Positions 24,563 through 33,537 of a stretch of DNA of 64,000 nt are shown here, one piece after another; position 1 is the first letter of the stretch; each line of letters opens with the position of its first letter. The translations under genes were made by a program, and so were the position numbers. Location of the stretch: assembly GCF_042682565.1 (NCBI RefSeq), contig NZ_JBHUIC010000005.1; one strand, written 5' to 3'. A model generated the notes under the pieces. The model made no database searches and was not told the origin of the DNA. It saw nothing but the letters and a program-made list of their open reading frames with translations. Origin of the DNA: Pistricoccus aurantiacus. Its GTDB lineage: Bacteria; Pseudomonadota; Gammaproteobacteria; Pseudomonadales; Halomonadaceae.

Positions 24563-24850
24563 TCAAACGGCCAGGAGATCCTGAGTTTCCGGATGACGTT
24601 TGGCATAGGCGACGACGAAGCTGCAGGTGGGCACGAATTTGCGACCCTGGCGACGTACATCGTCGAGCGCGCCGGCAATCAGCCTGGAACCGATGCCTCG
24701 ACCTTCGAGCACCGGCGGTACAAAGGTGTGATCGAAGGTCATGATATTGCCTTCGCGTCGATAGGTAGCGATGGCGAGCATGCCATCGACTTCCAGTTCG
24801 TAGCGAGACTTCGCTGTATTGTGGCGAACCGATTCTTCCGTCATGACCAT
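24563..24850 (-). CDS. Small GNAT-type N-acetyltransferase (YjdJ-like)
   Basis: The 95-residue single-domain protein shows the shortened GNAT fold: 'MLAIATYRREGNIMTFDHTF', then the acetyl-CoA loop 'EGRGIGSRLIAGALDDVRRQ' and 'FVPTCSFVVAYAKRHPE', which is characteristic of the YjdJ/GTL3B group. Substrate unknown; members are small acetyl-CoA-binding proteins. It is convergent with the membrane gene at 24236 and downstream of the SRP RNA on the same strand. An ATG at 24844 is an alternative start. Confidence 0.86.
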   Translation of the reverse strand: MVMTEESVRHNTAKSRYELEVDGMLAIATYRREGNIMTFDHTFVPPVLEGRGIGSRLIAGALDDVRRQGRKFVPTCSFVVAYAKRHPETQDLLAV

Positions 24851-24903
24851 TACCCGTCCCTATTGGCAGATACATGGAGCGGCGATCGCTTCCTGGAAAT
24901 GGA

Positions 24904-25015
24904 GGCGGCCCCTGACAGCCACATCCCGGCACACGCATCCACCACTACCGTTGCTCCCTTCCGGGCCTGGCGGGGTTTGCAGTATCGCGTTGCGGGAGGA
25001 CCGACAAGGGCCACC
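24904..25015 (-). ncRNA. ffs: Signal recognition particle 4.5S RNA
   Basis: Read on the minus strand, about 112 bases fold into the 4.5S hairpin. Key conserved blocks are the CCTCCCGCAACGC 5' arm, the apical SRP54-binding region CAGGCCCGGAAGGGAGCA with the GGAA tetraloop, and the 3' arm GTGTGCCGGGATGT, all close to E. coli ffs. The ends pair (GGTGGCCC with GGGGCCGCC). It binds Ffh for membrane protein targeting. Ends are accurate to a few bases. Confidence 0.93.
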
Positions 25016-25238
25016 ATAACGTTCGGCTATGAAATGCTGTCTCAACGATAACCGATTTTCTTAAATTCTCACCGCATTGAACCGTACAAGGACAGTCCGT
25101 TCAAGCACTTGCCGCGAGAGCGACGGCACTATAACAGCGCCTTTCGACCCTCGCAAGCCTGCTCGATTCGTGATCACGACTATTCAGACTATGCTTAAGA
25201 CGGTAAGTTGGACAAACACTCCCTGAAAGGAAATGACC

Positions 25239-26462
25239 ATGCAGAAAGATCCCAACAAAGGATATATCGCCTTGCTTGGCTGGAGTCTCAACGCGGTCGA
25301 GGCGGCGGAAAACTTCGATCGGCGCTACGTGGTCGTGGCCCCGGACTGGGCGGAGGATTATTGCAAGCAGCACGATATTCCCTATCTCGCCTGGAACTTC
25401 GAGCGGCTCAACGACCGCTCCATGGAAATCGCCGAAACTCTCAAGGAAATGGGCGTGGATGTCGCCATTCCCCTTTTCGAGGAGACCGTGGAATGGGCCG
25501 GCGCCATCAATTCGGTGCTGATGGACAATCCGCGACTCTACGGACAGGCGCTGCTGCTGCGGGACAAGGCATTGATGAAGCGGCGCGCTCAGTTGGGCGG
25601 TATCCGTGTGGGTATTTTCGAGGAAGCTCACGACAAGGGTGACGTCATTCGCTTTCTCAAGCGGGTCAACCAGACGCTGCTGAAGCTCGACGGCGACCCC
25701 AATGACCCCATCCACCTCAAGGCCTTCGACAAGGCGGGGTGTCTGGGTCACCGGGTCATCCGCACCCCGGACGAGATCGACTCGATCCCGGAGGAAGAAT
25801 TCCCGGTGCTGATGGAGTCCCACCTGGACGGCTGGGAGTTCGCGGTCGAAGCATGGGTTCACGACGGCAAGATTCGCTTTCTGAATATCTCGGAATACGT
25901 GACGCTGGGCTATTCCGTGTTCGTGCCCGCGACGCCGGAGCTCGAGAAATACCGTGAAGCGATCACCCGTCAGATCGAAAAGCTGATCAAGACCTTCGAT
26001 ATCGAATTCGGCTTCATTCATCCGGAATACTTCGTCACCAGCGACGGAGAAATGTACTTCGGTGAGGTCGCCTATCGTCCGCCGGGCTTCAAGGTGTTCG
26101 AGCTGCTTGAGCGTGCCTACGGCTTTAACGCCTATCAAGGCTTGATCCTGTCCTTCGACCCCAAGACCACTGAAGAGGAAATCACCGCCTTCTTCCCCAG
26201 GGAAGTGGTGGATGCCAAGGGTCATGCGGGATGCTTCGGGGTCTATCCGCGGCGTCGCGTGGTCAGCCGGCTGGAAATGCCCGAGGAAACCGAGGATCAT
26301 CCCTATTTCGAATCCCATGAACTTACCCCGCCACTGGAAGAGACAGTGACCAAGCGCACCGCTTTCGGCACCCATTGGGGGCTGATCTATTTCTTCGGCG
26401 AGGATCCGCACACCATGCGTGACCTGCTCAAGCATCAGGAAGAACTGGACTTCTATGTATAA
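25239..26462 (+). CDS. ATP-grasp ligase-like protein
   Basis: The 407-residue cytosolic protein has a pre-ATP-grasp Rossmann-like N-terminus (GYIALLGWSLNAVEAAENF), a nucleotide-binding middle ('FPVLMESHLDGWEFAVEAWV', about residues 188-207) and a metal-binding C-terminal motif 'GFIHPEYFVTSDGEMYFGEV' continuing to 'AYRPPG' (about 258-283), as in carboxylate-amine ligases of the biotin carboxylase/PurK group. AAAGG lies eight bases before the ATG at 25239, so that start is chosen over 25233. It is 47 bp upstream of a large protein with a papain-like triad and probably acts with it. The substrate is unknown. Confidence 0.85.
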   Translation: MQKDPNKGYIALLGWSLNAVEAAENFDRRYVVVAPDWAEDYCKQHDIPYLAWNFERLNDRSMEIAETLKEMGVDVAIPLFEETVEWAGAINSVLMDNPRLYGQALLLRDKALMKRRAQLGGIRVGIFEEAHDKGDVIRFLKRVNQTLLKLDGDPNDPIHLKAFDKAGCLGHRVIRTPDEIDSIPEEEFPVLMESHLDGWEFAVEAWVHDGKIRFLNISEYVTLGYSVFVPATPELEKYREAITRQIEKLIKTFDIEFGFIHPEYFVTSDGEMYFGEVAYRPPGFKVFELLERAYGFNAYQGLILSFDPKTTEEEITAFFPREVVDAKGHAGCFGVYPRRRVVSRLEMPEETEDHPYFESHELTPPLEETVTKRTAFGTHWGLIYFFGEDPHTMRDLLKHQEELDFYV

Positions 26463-26509
26463 CCCTCGCGCCATCCATCATGTGCGTGTCTTGACGACAA
26501 GGAGTCACG

Positions 26510-28537
26510 GTGACTGACGACAACGCACCCCTGGCAGATGCCGGCAAGCTGGATGGCTTGCTGGCCAAGCTCGACGACGCGGTAGCGATTCTGGCCAGCG
26601 CGCCACGCTTTTCCAAACCTGCCAAGGTCAGTCGTGTCTTCGATACCGCGCGTCGCGTGATGCTGGTCGAGGGCGGCTGCGACGCCTTGGAAAGCCGTGC
26701 CCAGGTCATGGAACAGTCCGGCATGTTCGAAGGCTCCGACTGGGAATTACCCCAGACCCTGGTACCCGCCTTGGCTTCCCAGGCGCTGAAGAGCGCCAGC
26801 GTCGACAGCGTGATGATCGAAACCCTGAGCGAGCTGCGCCTGCTGGCGGTGGCCCGAGGCGACTATGTTCATTCCCTGGTTTCCGCGGAGCAGGCTCATC
26901 ATTATCTGACTCAGGCCTTGGCCATCAACCTGGCCTTTTTGTTCGACTCCCCCAGCGAAGCGGAGCGGGAAACCCAGGGACGATTGGCGCAGATACCGCG
27001 CATCCTGTTTCGCCACCTGGCCTCGCGCATCGGCTACGAACACATCATCGACAAACTGATCGAGGAAATCTGGCGCATTCTCAAGCAGCGTCCGGTTCAG
27101 ACCGGGGCCATCAAACGCATGGTCACCCAGATCGCCCTATGCCAGGCGGACCCCGCTATCGACCTGGGCATCAGCGGTCAGGGAGCGGATCGGCTGGTGA
27201 GCAGCCTGTTCGGTCCGACTCAGGCCTGCCGGGAGGATCCGGGCATCGATGTTTATGCCGAACGGCTTGCCTGCATGGACCAGGCGGCGCTTCAGAACGA
27301 AGCCACCGGGTTCGCTCGGGCCATGCACGATACCGGTCTGGTGTCACCCTATCATGCGGTACTGCTGCGACACTTGCACGACCAGGGCGACATGCTGGTA
27401 TCCGAGGCGCTGGGGCTCTCCTCCACCGGCCGCGACTGTCTGCTGTGCTATCGCGACCTGATTCACGAACTGGTATACCAAGGCATTCACGCTCCAACCT
27501 GCCAAGGCATCTATGGTCTCGCCCTGATGCTCGAGCGCGGGATTCTCTATCAACCCCCGGTGGCGCCGGCGTTATGGCGCCAGTTGAGTCTCGAGCTTTC
27601 TGCCTGGTCTCGTCAACGTCTTAGCCTGGCCCTCGGTGAGGCCGCTTCCCCACAAGCCTGGCTGATCGAAGGCGTGCTATGCATGCTCGGCCTTCCCCTG
27701 GGGGTGGGTCAGGGCAACAACCCTACCTGCCAGTCCGCTCGCGCCCTGTCCATGTGGGCCTACAACGATCCGGACTACCTGCTGCAGATGGTGACCTGGG
27801 CCGCCCGGGACGACGAGATCATCATTCACTTCGAAGGCCAGCCGATTTCTTCCATGGCCAGTCTTTCCGGGGTGGCCACCGCCTTGCCCATGGATCTCGA
27901 TCCGGTATCGCTGCTGGTGGTTCCCCACCTGGACCGTATCTACGCGGAAATGGGCAGGCGCTGCGCCGACCGTGAAGGCGACCCGCACCGCTGGGTCAAC
28001 CCGGAATTCCACGGCTGGTGGGCAGGCCGTGGTTTCAGCATCAACGTGGATGTCGCCACCGGCAAGCTGATCCACCTGGAAAACTTCCTGCGCCAGTTCT
28101 ACGCCTGCTATCACCCTTATTACAACGGCAATCAGCCGCTGATTCATCCGCAGCCCGCAGGTATCGCCGTGACCGACAGCACCGCGCGCTTCATCGGCTG
28201 GCACGCTATCACCTTGCTGCGCGTCAATCTCGACCTGAATGGGGAAATGCGCGCTTTCTTCTACAATCCCAACAACGATAGCGGTCAGGATTGGGGCGAC
28301 GGCGTCAAGGTCAGCACCTCCGGGTACGGAGAGCGCTTCGGCGAGGCATCGCTGCCTTTCGAGCAGTTTGCTTCACGGCTTTATATCTTTCATTACGATC
28401 CGCTGGAGCGCGGCGAACTGGCGCAGGTTCCCCAGGAAGAGCTGGATCGCGTCATCGGTTATATCACCCGCAGCTGGGGGGCGAACCGCCTACCTGCCGG
28501 TGATCTGCAGGCGGCTCGAGGTCTCATGCCTTCATGA
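26510..28537 (+). CDS. Large uncharacterised protein with putative papain-like cysteine-protease motifs
   Basis: The 675-residue soluble protein has no family I can name. The first 370 residues are mainly helical. The rest carries a papain-like order of residues: 'GQGNNPTCQSARALSMW' with Q401 and C407 (compare the QGxCGSCW of papains), 'FIGWHAITLL' with H565, and 'AFFYNPNNDSGQDWG' with N586 and a following WG. This suggests a thiol peptidase, amidase or transglutaminase-type fold. It starts at GTG with AAGGAG upstream, follows the ATP-grasp gene and overlaps the TlyA-type gene by four bases. Catalysis is inferred from motif order only. Confidence 0.75.
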   Translation: MTDDNAPLADAGKLDGLLAKLDDAVAILASAPRFSKPAKVSRVFDTARRVMLVEGGCDALESRAQVMEQSGMFEGSDWELPQTLVPALASQALKSASVDSVMIETLSELRLLAVARGDYVHSLVSAEQAHHYLTQALAINLAFLFDSPSEAERETQGRLAQIPRILFRHLASRIGYEHIIDKLIEEIWRILKQRPVQTGAIKRMVTQIALCQADPAIDLGISGQGADRLVSSLFGPTQACREDPGIDVYAERLACMDQAALQNEATGFARAMHDTGLVSPYHAVLLRHLHDQGDMLVSEALGLSSTGRDCLLCYRDLIHELVYQGIHAPTCQGIYGLALMLERGILYQPPVAPALWRQLSLELSAWSRQRLSLALGEAASPQAWLIEGVLCMLGLPLGVGQGNNPTCQSARALSMWAYNDPDYLLQMVTWAARDDEIIIHFEGQPISSMASLSGVATALPMDLDPVSLLVVPHLDRIYAEMGRRCADREGDPHRWVNPEFHGWWAGRGFSINVDVATGKLIHLENFLRQFYACYHPYYNGNQPLIHPQPAGIAVTDSTARFIGWHAITLLRVNLDLNGEMRAFFYNPNNDSGQDWGDGVKVSTSGYGERFGEASLPFEQFASRLYIFHYDPLERGELAQVPQEELDRVIGYITRSWGANRLPAGDLQAARGLMPS

Positions 28538-29298
28538 TGATGCGGCTCGACCAGCTGCTGGTGACGCAAGGCCTGGCGCGCTCCCGCACCAGGGCGCAGC
28601 GCCTGATTCGTCATGGCCGGGTCAGCCTGGCGGCTCAACGTCCGCTCTTGCGACCGGCGGAAAAGCTGCCGCTGGATAGCCCGCTGGTTGTTACGGCGGA
28701 TCCGGAGGAACGCTATGCCTCGCGGGCGGGGCTAAAGCTCGAAGCGCTGTTGAATCATCTCGAGCTGCGCCTCGACGATCGCCTGGTGCTGGATGTCGGC
28801 CAGTCCACCGGCGGTTTTACCGACTGCGCCTTGCAGCATGGTGCGGCTCACGTCATCGGCATCGACGTCGGTCACGATCAGCTCGACCCACGGTTGCGAG
28901 AAGATCCTCGAGTCACCTGCCTGGAGGGCATCAACGCGCGCGACATGACGCAAAGCCCCGCGCTCAGGGAAGCCCTCGTCCGCCAGGCGCCTAAAACACT
29001 CTCCCTTGCGATCATGGACGTTTCCTTTATTTCCCAGACGTTGATCCTGCCGTCACTGGCCGAACTGCTGCTCCTAGGCGGCGAGCTGCTTTCCCTGGTC
29101 AAGCCACAGTTCGAGGTAGGCCCGGGCAAGGTCAATGCCCAGGGGATAGTGACCGATCCACTTCTTTATGAGGAGGTGGAAAAGAAACTTCGCCAGTGCT
29201 GCGCCAGCTGCGGTTTCGAGGTGCTTGCCTGGCGGGATAGTCCTATCGCAGGGGGCGACGGTAATCGCGAATTTCTCCTGCATGCACGCCATCAATGA
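28534..29298 (+). CDS. tlyA: TlyA-family rRNA 2'-O-methyltransferase
   Basis: The 254-residue product begins with an S4 RNA-binding domain ('MRLDQLLVTQGLARSRTRAQ', 'RLIRHGRVSL') followed by an FtsJ-like SAM domain ('VLDVGQSTGGFTDCALQHGA', 'LAIMDVSFIS', 'LVKPQFEVG'). TlyA proteins methylate 2'-OH groups in 16S and/or 23S rRNA, and some are haemolysin-annotated. Three ATG codons overlap or follow the previous stop (28534, 28537, 28540); the first is given, without a strong RBS to decide. Confidence 0.92.
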   Translation: MMMRLDQLLVTQGLARSRTRAQRLIRHGRVSLAAQRPLLRPAEKLPLDSPLVVTADPEERYASRAGLKLEALLNHLELRLDDRLVLDVGQSTGGFTDCALQHGAAHVIGIDVGHDQLDPRLREDPRVTCLEGINARDMTQSPALREALVRQAPKTLSLAIMDVSFISQTLILPSLAELLLLGGELLSLVKPQFEVGPGKVNAQGIVTDPLLYEEVEKKLRQCCASCGFEVLAWRDSPIAGGDGNREFLLHARHQ

Positions 29299-29360
29299 TT
29301 GACTTGTCCGAACAGCATGGTAGAAACATGCCTTTTTGTGTTTCTCGACAGGATCGCCTC

Positions 29361-30338
29361 ATGAAAATGCCCCAGGGTTTGAAGGCATTCGCTATCGGCT
29401 TGTCTCTGCTGTCCTTGTCAGGTGTCGCGCTGGCGGACAATGTGCTGACTCAGACGCCAACTACCATCGAAGCAACAGCGCCAGACGTGGATAGCGACGA
29501 ACGGCAAACACAGCAGCGCCGCGAAGAACCGCAAGCCCTGAACGAAGCGCGGGAGCGACGCGCGCTTGAGCGGGCCTCGGCGCGCAATCCGTTTTCGATC
29601 ACCACCTATCGCCGCAACTACCTGCTACCCATCACCTACAATTTCAATCCCGATGAGCAAGCCTTCAGGGAAATCAGCAACGAAAACGTCGGCAATGCCG
29701 AAGTCAAGTTCCAGTTCAGCGCCAAGTTCAATCTGGCGAAAGATCTGTTCGGCAACAATGGCGATCTCTATTTTGCCTATACTCAGCGCAGCTGGTGGCA
29801 GGCTTATAACTCCGAGGCTTCTTCACCGTTTCGTGAAACCAACTTCGAACCTGAGGTGTTTCTCAGTTTCGACAACAACTTCTCCTGGCTGGGCTGGACC
29901 AACACCTACAATCGAATTGCGTTGAACCATCAGTCGAACGGTCGTTCCGATCCTTTGTCGCGTAGTTGGAACCGACTTTATGTGGAAGGCACCTTTCAAA
30001 AGGGCGATTGGGCAGTGGTGATTGCGCCACATTGGCGAATTCCGGAATCCGACGACGAGGACGACAATCCGGATATCGAACGCTATGTAGGCTACGGTGA
30101 CATCACCGTGGCACGCCGGCTGTTCGATGACCAGGAGGCGACTCTCACCTGGCGAGGCAACCCTCGTACCGGCTACATGGGAGTCGGAGCAGATTATTCC
30201 TGGCCCTTGTTCAATAGTGTGCGCGGCTACATACAATATTATTACGGCTATGGCGAAAGCCTGGTCGACTACAATCATCGCAACAATCGGCTCGGCATCG
30301 GTTTCAGCATCAACCCTTTCTTTCCGAGGCGGCCCTGA
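29361..30338 (+). CDS. pldA: Outer-membrane phospholipase A1
   Basis: The 325-residue product has a signal peptide (MKMPQGLKAFAIGLSLLSLS ... ALADN) and a 12-strand barrel. The catalytic signature 'ALNHQSNGRSDPLSRSWNRL' is present, with the active His and Ser of HxSNGRSDP and the downstream Asn. PldA hydrolyses mislocalised phospholipids in the outer leaflet using calcium. The start at 29361 puts the signal peptide at the N-terminus and has AGG upstream; a longer in-frame start at 29295 is rejected. The C-terminus is shorter than usual after the final strand, ending in FFPRRP, without the common terminal aromatic. Confidence 0.93.
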   Translation: MKMPQGLKAFAIGLSLLSLSGVALADNVLTQTPTTIEATAPDVDSDERQTQQRREEPQALNEARERRALERASARNPFSITTYRRNYLLPITYNFNPDEQAFREISNENVGNAEVKFQFSAKFNLAKDLFGNNGDLYFAYTQRSWWQAYNSEASSPFRETNFEPEVFLSFDNNFSWLGWTNTYNRIALNHQSNGRSDPLSRSWNRLYVEGTFQKGDWAVVIAPHWRIPESDDEDDNPDIERYVGYGDITVARRLFDDQEATLTWRGNPRTGYMGVGADYSWPLFNSVRGYIQYYYGYGESLVDYNHRNNRLGIGFSINPFFPRRP

Positions 30339-30423
30339 TCGGCGTTTCATTGCCGGCAAAGGATTGCCGCCACACGTAAGCCTGCTATGCTAGGGGCGTT
30401 ATTCAACGTCACAGGAAGACCTC

Positions 30424-30756
30424 ATGGCTAACCGCACACCGAATATCGACGCCAGTACCGATCAGCTGAAATCGGATCTGCGTCATCTTTCCCAAACCGT
30501 CGAAGAGCTGGTTCATGCAACCGCGGATGACTCGCGCAGCAACGTCAAGGAGCTTCGGGAGCGAGCCGAAAAACGCCTGAAAGACACACGCTCACGCCTC
30601 GAGGCACGGGGCGAAAGGCTTTATCACAACGCTTACGACAGCGCCGTTCACCAAGCGGATGCCTTCGACGAGTATGTTCGTGACAATCCTTGGCGTAGTG
30701 TGGGTATCGGTACTCTCCTGGGCATCATCGTCGGCTTTATTCTCGGGCGGCGTTGA
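30424..30756 (+). CDS. DUF883/YqjD-ElaB-like ribosome-associated membrane protein
   Basis: The 110-residue product has a long amphipathic coiled-coil segment (about residues 10-75) and a C-terminal glycine-rich membrane anchor 'SVGIGTLLGIIVGFILGRR'. It matches YqjD/ElaB/YgaM, which bind ribosomes at the inner membrane in stationary phase. First of a three-gene run equivalent to yqjD-yqjE-yqjK, overlapping the next gene. Confidence 0.9.
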   Translation: MANRTPNIDASTDQLKSDLRHLSQTVEELVHATADDSRSNVKELRERAEKRLKDTRSRLEARGERLYHNAYDSAVHQADAFDEYVRDNPWRSVGIGTLLGIIVGFILGRR

Positions 30757-31148
30757 TGTCCACAGGCCAAGGACCGGCGGAGCGCGTCTTTGACGCCACC
30801 AAACGCCTGATCTCGAGCCTGATCCAAAGCGGCGAGACGCGACTGCGTCTTGCCGTGGTCGAACTCGAGGAAGAACGCTCACGTCTTTTCTTGCTGCTGC
30901 TGCTGACCTGTTTCAGCCTTATCCTGATGCTGCTTGGCATGATGCTATTGACGCTGCTGATCGTCGTGCTGTTCTGGGACAGCCATCGTATCGCCGCTAT
31001 CGTCACTTGTATCGTGCTGTTGTTGGGAGGAGGCCTCGGGCTGGCCAGTTGGGTCGTTTACAAAGCCCGTCAGCGCACTCTTCTGAAAAGCACGTTGAGA
31101 CAACTCAAGGCGGATCGCCGGCTGCTGGGGAATCAGCGTGAACTTTGA
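30756..31148 (+). CDS. YqjE-like phage-holin-family membrane protein
   Basis: The 130-residue product has a cytoplasmic N-terminus and two transmembrane helices (about residues 45-70 and 75-100) with the Phage_holin_3_6 pattern 'ETRLRLAVVELEEERSRLFL'. The ATG at 30756 shares a base with the upstream stop (TGATG), preferred over the in-frame TTG three bases earlier. The role of YqjE in enterobacteria is not settled. Confidence 0.88.
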   Translation: MSTGQGPAERVFDATKRLISSLIQSGETRLRLAVVELEEERSRLFLLLLLTCFSLILMLLGMMLLTLLIVVLFWDSHRIAAIVTCIVLLLGGGLGLASWVVYKARQRTLLKSTLRQLKADRRLLGNQREL

Positions 31149-31440
31149 GTCTCGTGCACACCGAGAGCGACGCTTGCGCAAGGCGAAACTCGAATCACTG
31201 ATCGAGCAGCAGCGTATCGATCTGCTGGTGGACTCTCAGCGCTTTCGTGAAGCCACCAGCGGCATCGATCATGCCTGGCATACTTTGATGCGCTGGAAAG
31301 TGCCTCTTTACGGGCTCGGCGGGCTGCTGGTCGTGCGAAGCGCCAGGAAACCTCATTCGCTCAGGCGCTGGGGGCAGCGTGCCATGGCGGGTGCATTCTT
31401 GTTTCAACGGATACGCAAGCTACTCGCTGTTCTGCGTTGA
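31138..31440 (+). CDS. YqjK-like protein
   Basis: The 100-residue basic protein starts at GTG with GGGGAA upstream and overlaps yqjE by eleven bases. The N-terminal third is rich in Arg/Lys/Glu ('ESRAHRERRLRKAKLESLIE'), and a short hydrophobic stretch 'VPLYGLGGLLVV' is in the middle, as in YqjK. Its 3' end overlaps the convergent gene at 31420 by 21 bases. Function unknown. Confidence 0.78.
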   Translation: MNFESRAHRERRLRKAKLESLIEQQRIDLLVDSQRFREATSGIDHAWHTLMRWKVPLYGLGGLLVVRSARKPHSLRRWGQRAMAGAFLFQRIRKLLAVLR

Positions 31441-31641
31441 TTCGGCGAGCTGTGCCGGCGCGCAGACGACCGTGCCATACGAACAGAATACGCAACAGTC
31501 ACCCGGCATTGGCTGCAGCAGACTTCCGCAGCCCGAACAGTGATAGAACCACTGACAGGCATCCGGCATCATGACTTCCACGCTGCGCTGACCACATAAA
31601 GGGCAAGTCAATGTAGATTCAAGAATAAGCCCCAAACTCAT
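31420..31641 (-). CDS. GDCCVxC-type Cys-rich small protein (family with selenoprotein members)
   Basis: The 73-residue product has two CxxC pairs (CPLCG and CSGCG) and the hallmark 'GDCCVFCSYGTVVCAP' near residue 50. This is the GDCCVxC family, in which some members carry selenocysteine; here all positions are Cys and no in-frame TGA is used. Metal binding is likely. The start at 31641 (MSLGLILES) has GAGGG upstream; an upstream extension to 31725 is rejected. Role unknown. Confidence 0.82.
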   Translation of the reverse strand: MSLGLILESTLTCPLCGQRSVEVMMPDACQWFYHCSGCGSLLQPMPGDCCVFCSYGTVVCAPAQLAESTQNSE

Positions 31642-31718
31642 GACACCCTCGTTATTTTGTTCCCCTCCCGAATAAGCGTAGCCTAAGCATGGTGTCTTCA
31701 CCCGCCACAGGAGCAAAT

Positions 31719-32174
31719 ATGTCAATCGCCATTACCCTACATCTACTGGCCGCCGTGATCTGGGTCGGCGGGATGTTCTTTGCCTATCTGGCGCTACGTC
31801 CGGTGGCAGGCCACCTGCTCGAGCCGCCCTTGCGGCTGCAGCTATGGGCCAAGGTATTCGACAAGTTCTTTCCTTGGGTATGGGCCGCGATAGTCCTGTT
31901 ACTCACCTCCGGCTTCTGGATTATCTTCGCGGTTTACGGCGGCATGGACATGGTCGGTCTTCACGTGCACCTGATGCTGCTGTTAGGCCTGGTCATGATG
32001 GCGATTTTTCTGCATATCTACTTCGCCCCCTATCGACGACTCAATCAAGCCGTGGCGCGCCAGGACTGGACCGCAGGCGGTGCCAAGCTCAATCAGATCC
32101 GCAAGCTGATCGCTGTCAATCTGGTGCTGGGGCTGGTCGTGATCGTCGTTGGCACCGGGGGCATCTATCTGTAA
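31719..32174 (+). CDS. CopD-family integral membrane protein
   Basis: The 151-residue protein has four transmembrane segments. The first, 'ITLHLLAAVIWVGGMFFAYL', has the His and WxGG pattern common to CopD-like and related haem/copper-associated membrane domains; two further His lie in 'LHVHLMLLLGL' and 'LHIYFAPYRRL'. AGGAG lies seven bases before the ATG at 31719. Function within the family (copper resistance or haem-linked) is not established for the short stand-alone form. Confidence 0.8.
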   Translation: MSIAITLHLLAAVIWVGGMFFAYLALRPVAGHLLEPPLRLQLWAKVFDKFFPWVWAAIVLLLTSGFWIIFAVYGGMDMVGLHVHLMLLLGLVMMAIFLHIYFAPYRRLNQAVARQDWTAGGAKLNQIRKLIAVNLVLGLVVIVVGTGGIYL

Positions 32175-32207
32175 CGAGGATCACACTGGGCCTTATGAAA
32201 TACCGAT

Positions 32208-33389
32208 CTACACAGTCAGCCCGCAGGCGACACCCGAGGCCCAGGCCCACTGAAAGTTATAGCCGCCCAGTTCACCTGTGACATCCAACACTTCGCCGAT
32301 AAACCGCAGCTGCGGCACATTATCGACCGCAAAGCTTTGCGAGGAAATCCTTCGGGTATCGACCCCACCCAGTGTCACCTCCGCGGTACGCCAGCCCTCG
32401 GTTCCTGCGGGCTTGATTCGCAAGCAACCCAGGCGCCCTGCCCAGCCTTCAAGGCTGGCATTGGACCGCTCCGCCAAGGGGCCGTCGTCCCCATGCCATT
32501 CGATCAGCGCCTGAGCGAGCCTTTTCGGCAAATGCTCGCTCAGCAAGGTGGAAAGCCGACGCTTTGGAGTGGCCCGGCGAGCTTCGATCAAACATCCTCT
32601 GATATCGAATCCCGGCAGCAGATCGATCTCGATCTCGTCACCGGGTTGCCAATGGCTCGAGATCTGTAGCATGGCCGGACCGGACAGGCCGCGATGGGTA
32701 AACAGCATGGGCTCGCGATATTCCCTACCACGACAGCGTACCGCCACCTCGCAGCTCACTCCGGCAAGGTCCGCCGCCCGGGCCTTCCAACCGGAGGTCA
32801 AGGTGAAAGGCACCAGCGCCGGTCGCGTCTCCGTTACCCGCAGGCCAAACCGGCGGGCGGTCTCGTAGCCAAACCCGCTAGCCCCCAGGGTGGGAATCGA
32901 TAGCCCGCCGGTGGCGATCACCACCGTACCGGTATCGATGCGCCCCGCCGACGTCTGCAGGCGCATGCTCTCGCCCTGAGGTTCGATTGATTCCACTGAG
33001 GTCTTGAGGCGTATTTCCACCCCCGCCCAGTCGCACTCGATCAGCAGGATCCGCAGCAGCTCCTTGGCGGAATGAGCGCAGAACAGTTGCCCCGCTGCCT
33101 TCTCGACGTATTCCAGGCCGTGACGCTCCACCAGTTCAACGAAATGTTCCGGTCGATAGCGCTTGAGCGCGGAAATGCAGAAGCGCGGATTTTCGGAAAA
33201 GAAGTTGGCCGGCGACGTCGCCAGATTGGTGAAGTTGCAGCGCCCGCCCCCGGACATCAGGATCTTCTTGCCCGCCTTGTTGGCATGATCGAGCACCAGT
33301 ACCCGCCGACCTTGGTAACCGGTGGTCAGCGCGCACATCAACCCCGCGGCGCCGGCACCGAGGATCACCACATCGGGAGAAGTTTTCAT
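32208..33389 (-). CDS. HI0933/YhiN-family FAD-dependent oxidoreductase
   Basis: The 393-residue flavoprotein has the N-terminal FAD motif 'VVILGAGAAGLMCALTTGYQ' and the HI0933 signature 'KILMSGGGRCNFTN', a second 'TVVIATGGLSIPTLGASGFG' and a C-terminal 'RFIGEVLDVTGELGGYNFQW'. Members (YhiN, BaiN-like) are cytosolic flavin reductases of poorly defined substrate. Single gene, convergent with the CopD-like gene. Confidence 0.91.
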   Translation of the reverse strand: MKTSPDVVILGAGAAGLMCALTTGYQGRRVLVLDHANKAGKKILMSGGGRCNFTNLATSPANFFSENPRFCISALKRYRPEHFVELVERHGLEYVEKAAGQLFCAHSAKELLRILLIECDWAGVEIRLKTSVESIEPQGESMRLQTSAGRIDTGTVVIATGGLSIPTLGASGFGYETARRFGLRVTETRPALVPFTLTSGWKARAADLAGVSCEVAVRCRGREYREPMLFTHRGLSGPAMLQISSHWQPGDEIEIDLLPGFDIRGCLIEARRATPKRRLSTLLSEHLPKRLAQALIEWHGDDGPLAERSNASLEGWAGRLGCLRIKPAGTEGWRTAEVTLGGVDTRRISSQSFAVDNVPQLRFIGEVLDVTGELGGYNFQWAWASGVACGLTV

Positions 33390-33537
33390 GTCGTTTGCAT
33401 ATCGTCCACAAAATTCGAGGGGCAGCTATTCTAACAGAGGTTACAGGCGCCGCTGCTGCTATGCTGACGGGTAGACAGGCGCTTTTTCAGCGGTGCCATT
33501 CCTCAACTGCTTTGATTTCCATCGGAGAGATTCGAGC

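Noticed and set aside
24904..25020. Short protein frame across the SRP RNA
   Set aside because: The sequence matches the 4.5S RNA fold and conserved bases; overlapping frames on both strands are incidental.
25101..26474. 457-residue open frame antisense to the ATP-grasp gene
   Set aside because: Shadow of the ATP-grasp coding sequence; it has no RBS or domain, and the plus-strand gene has both.
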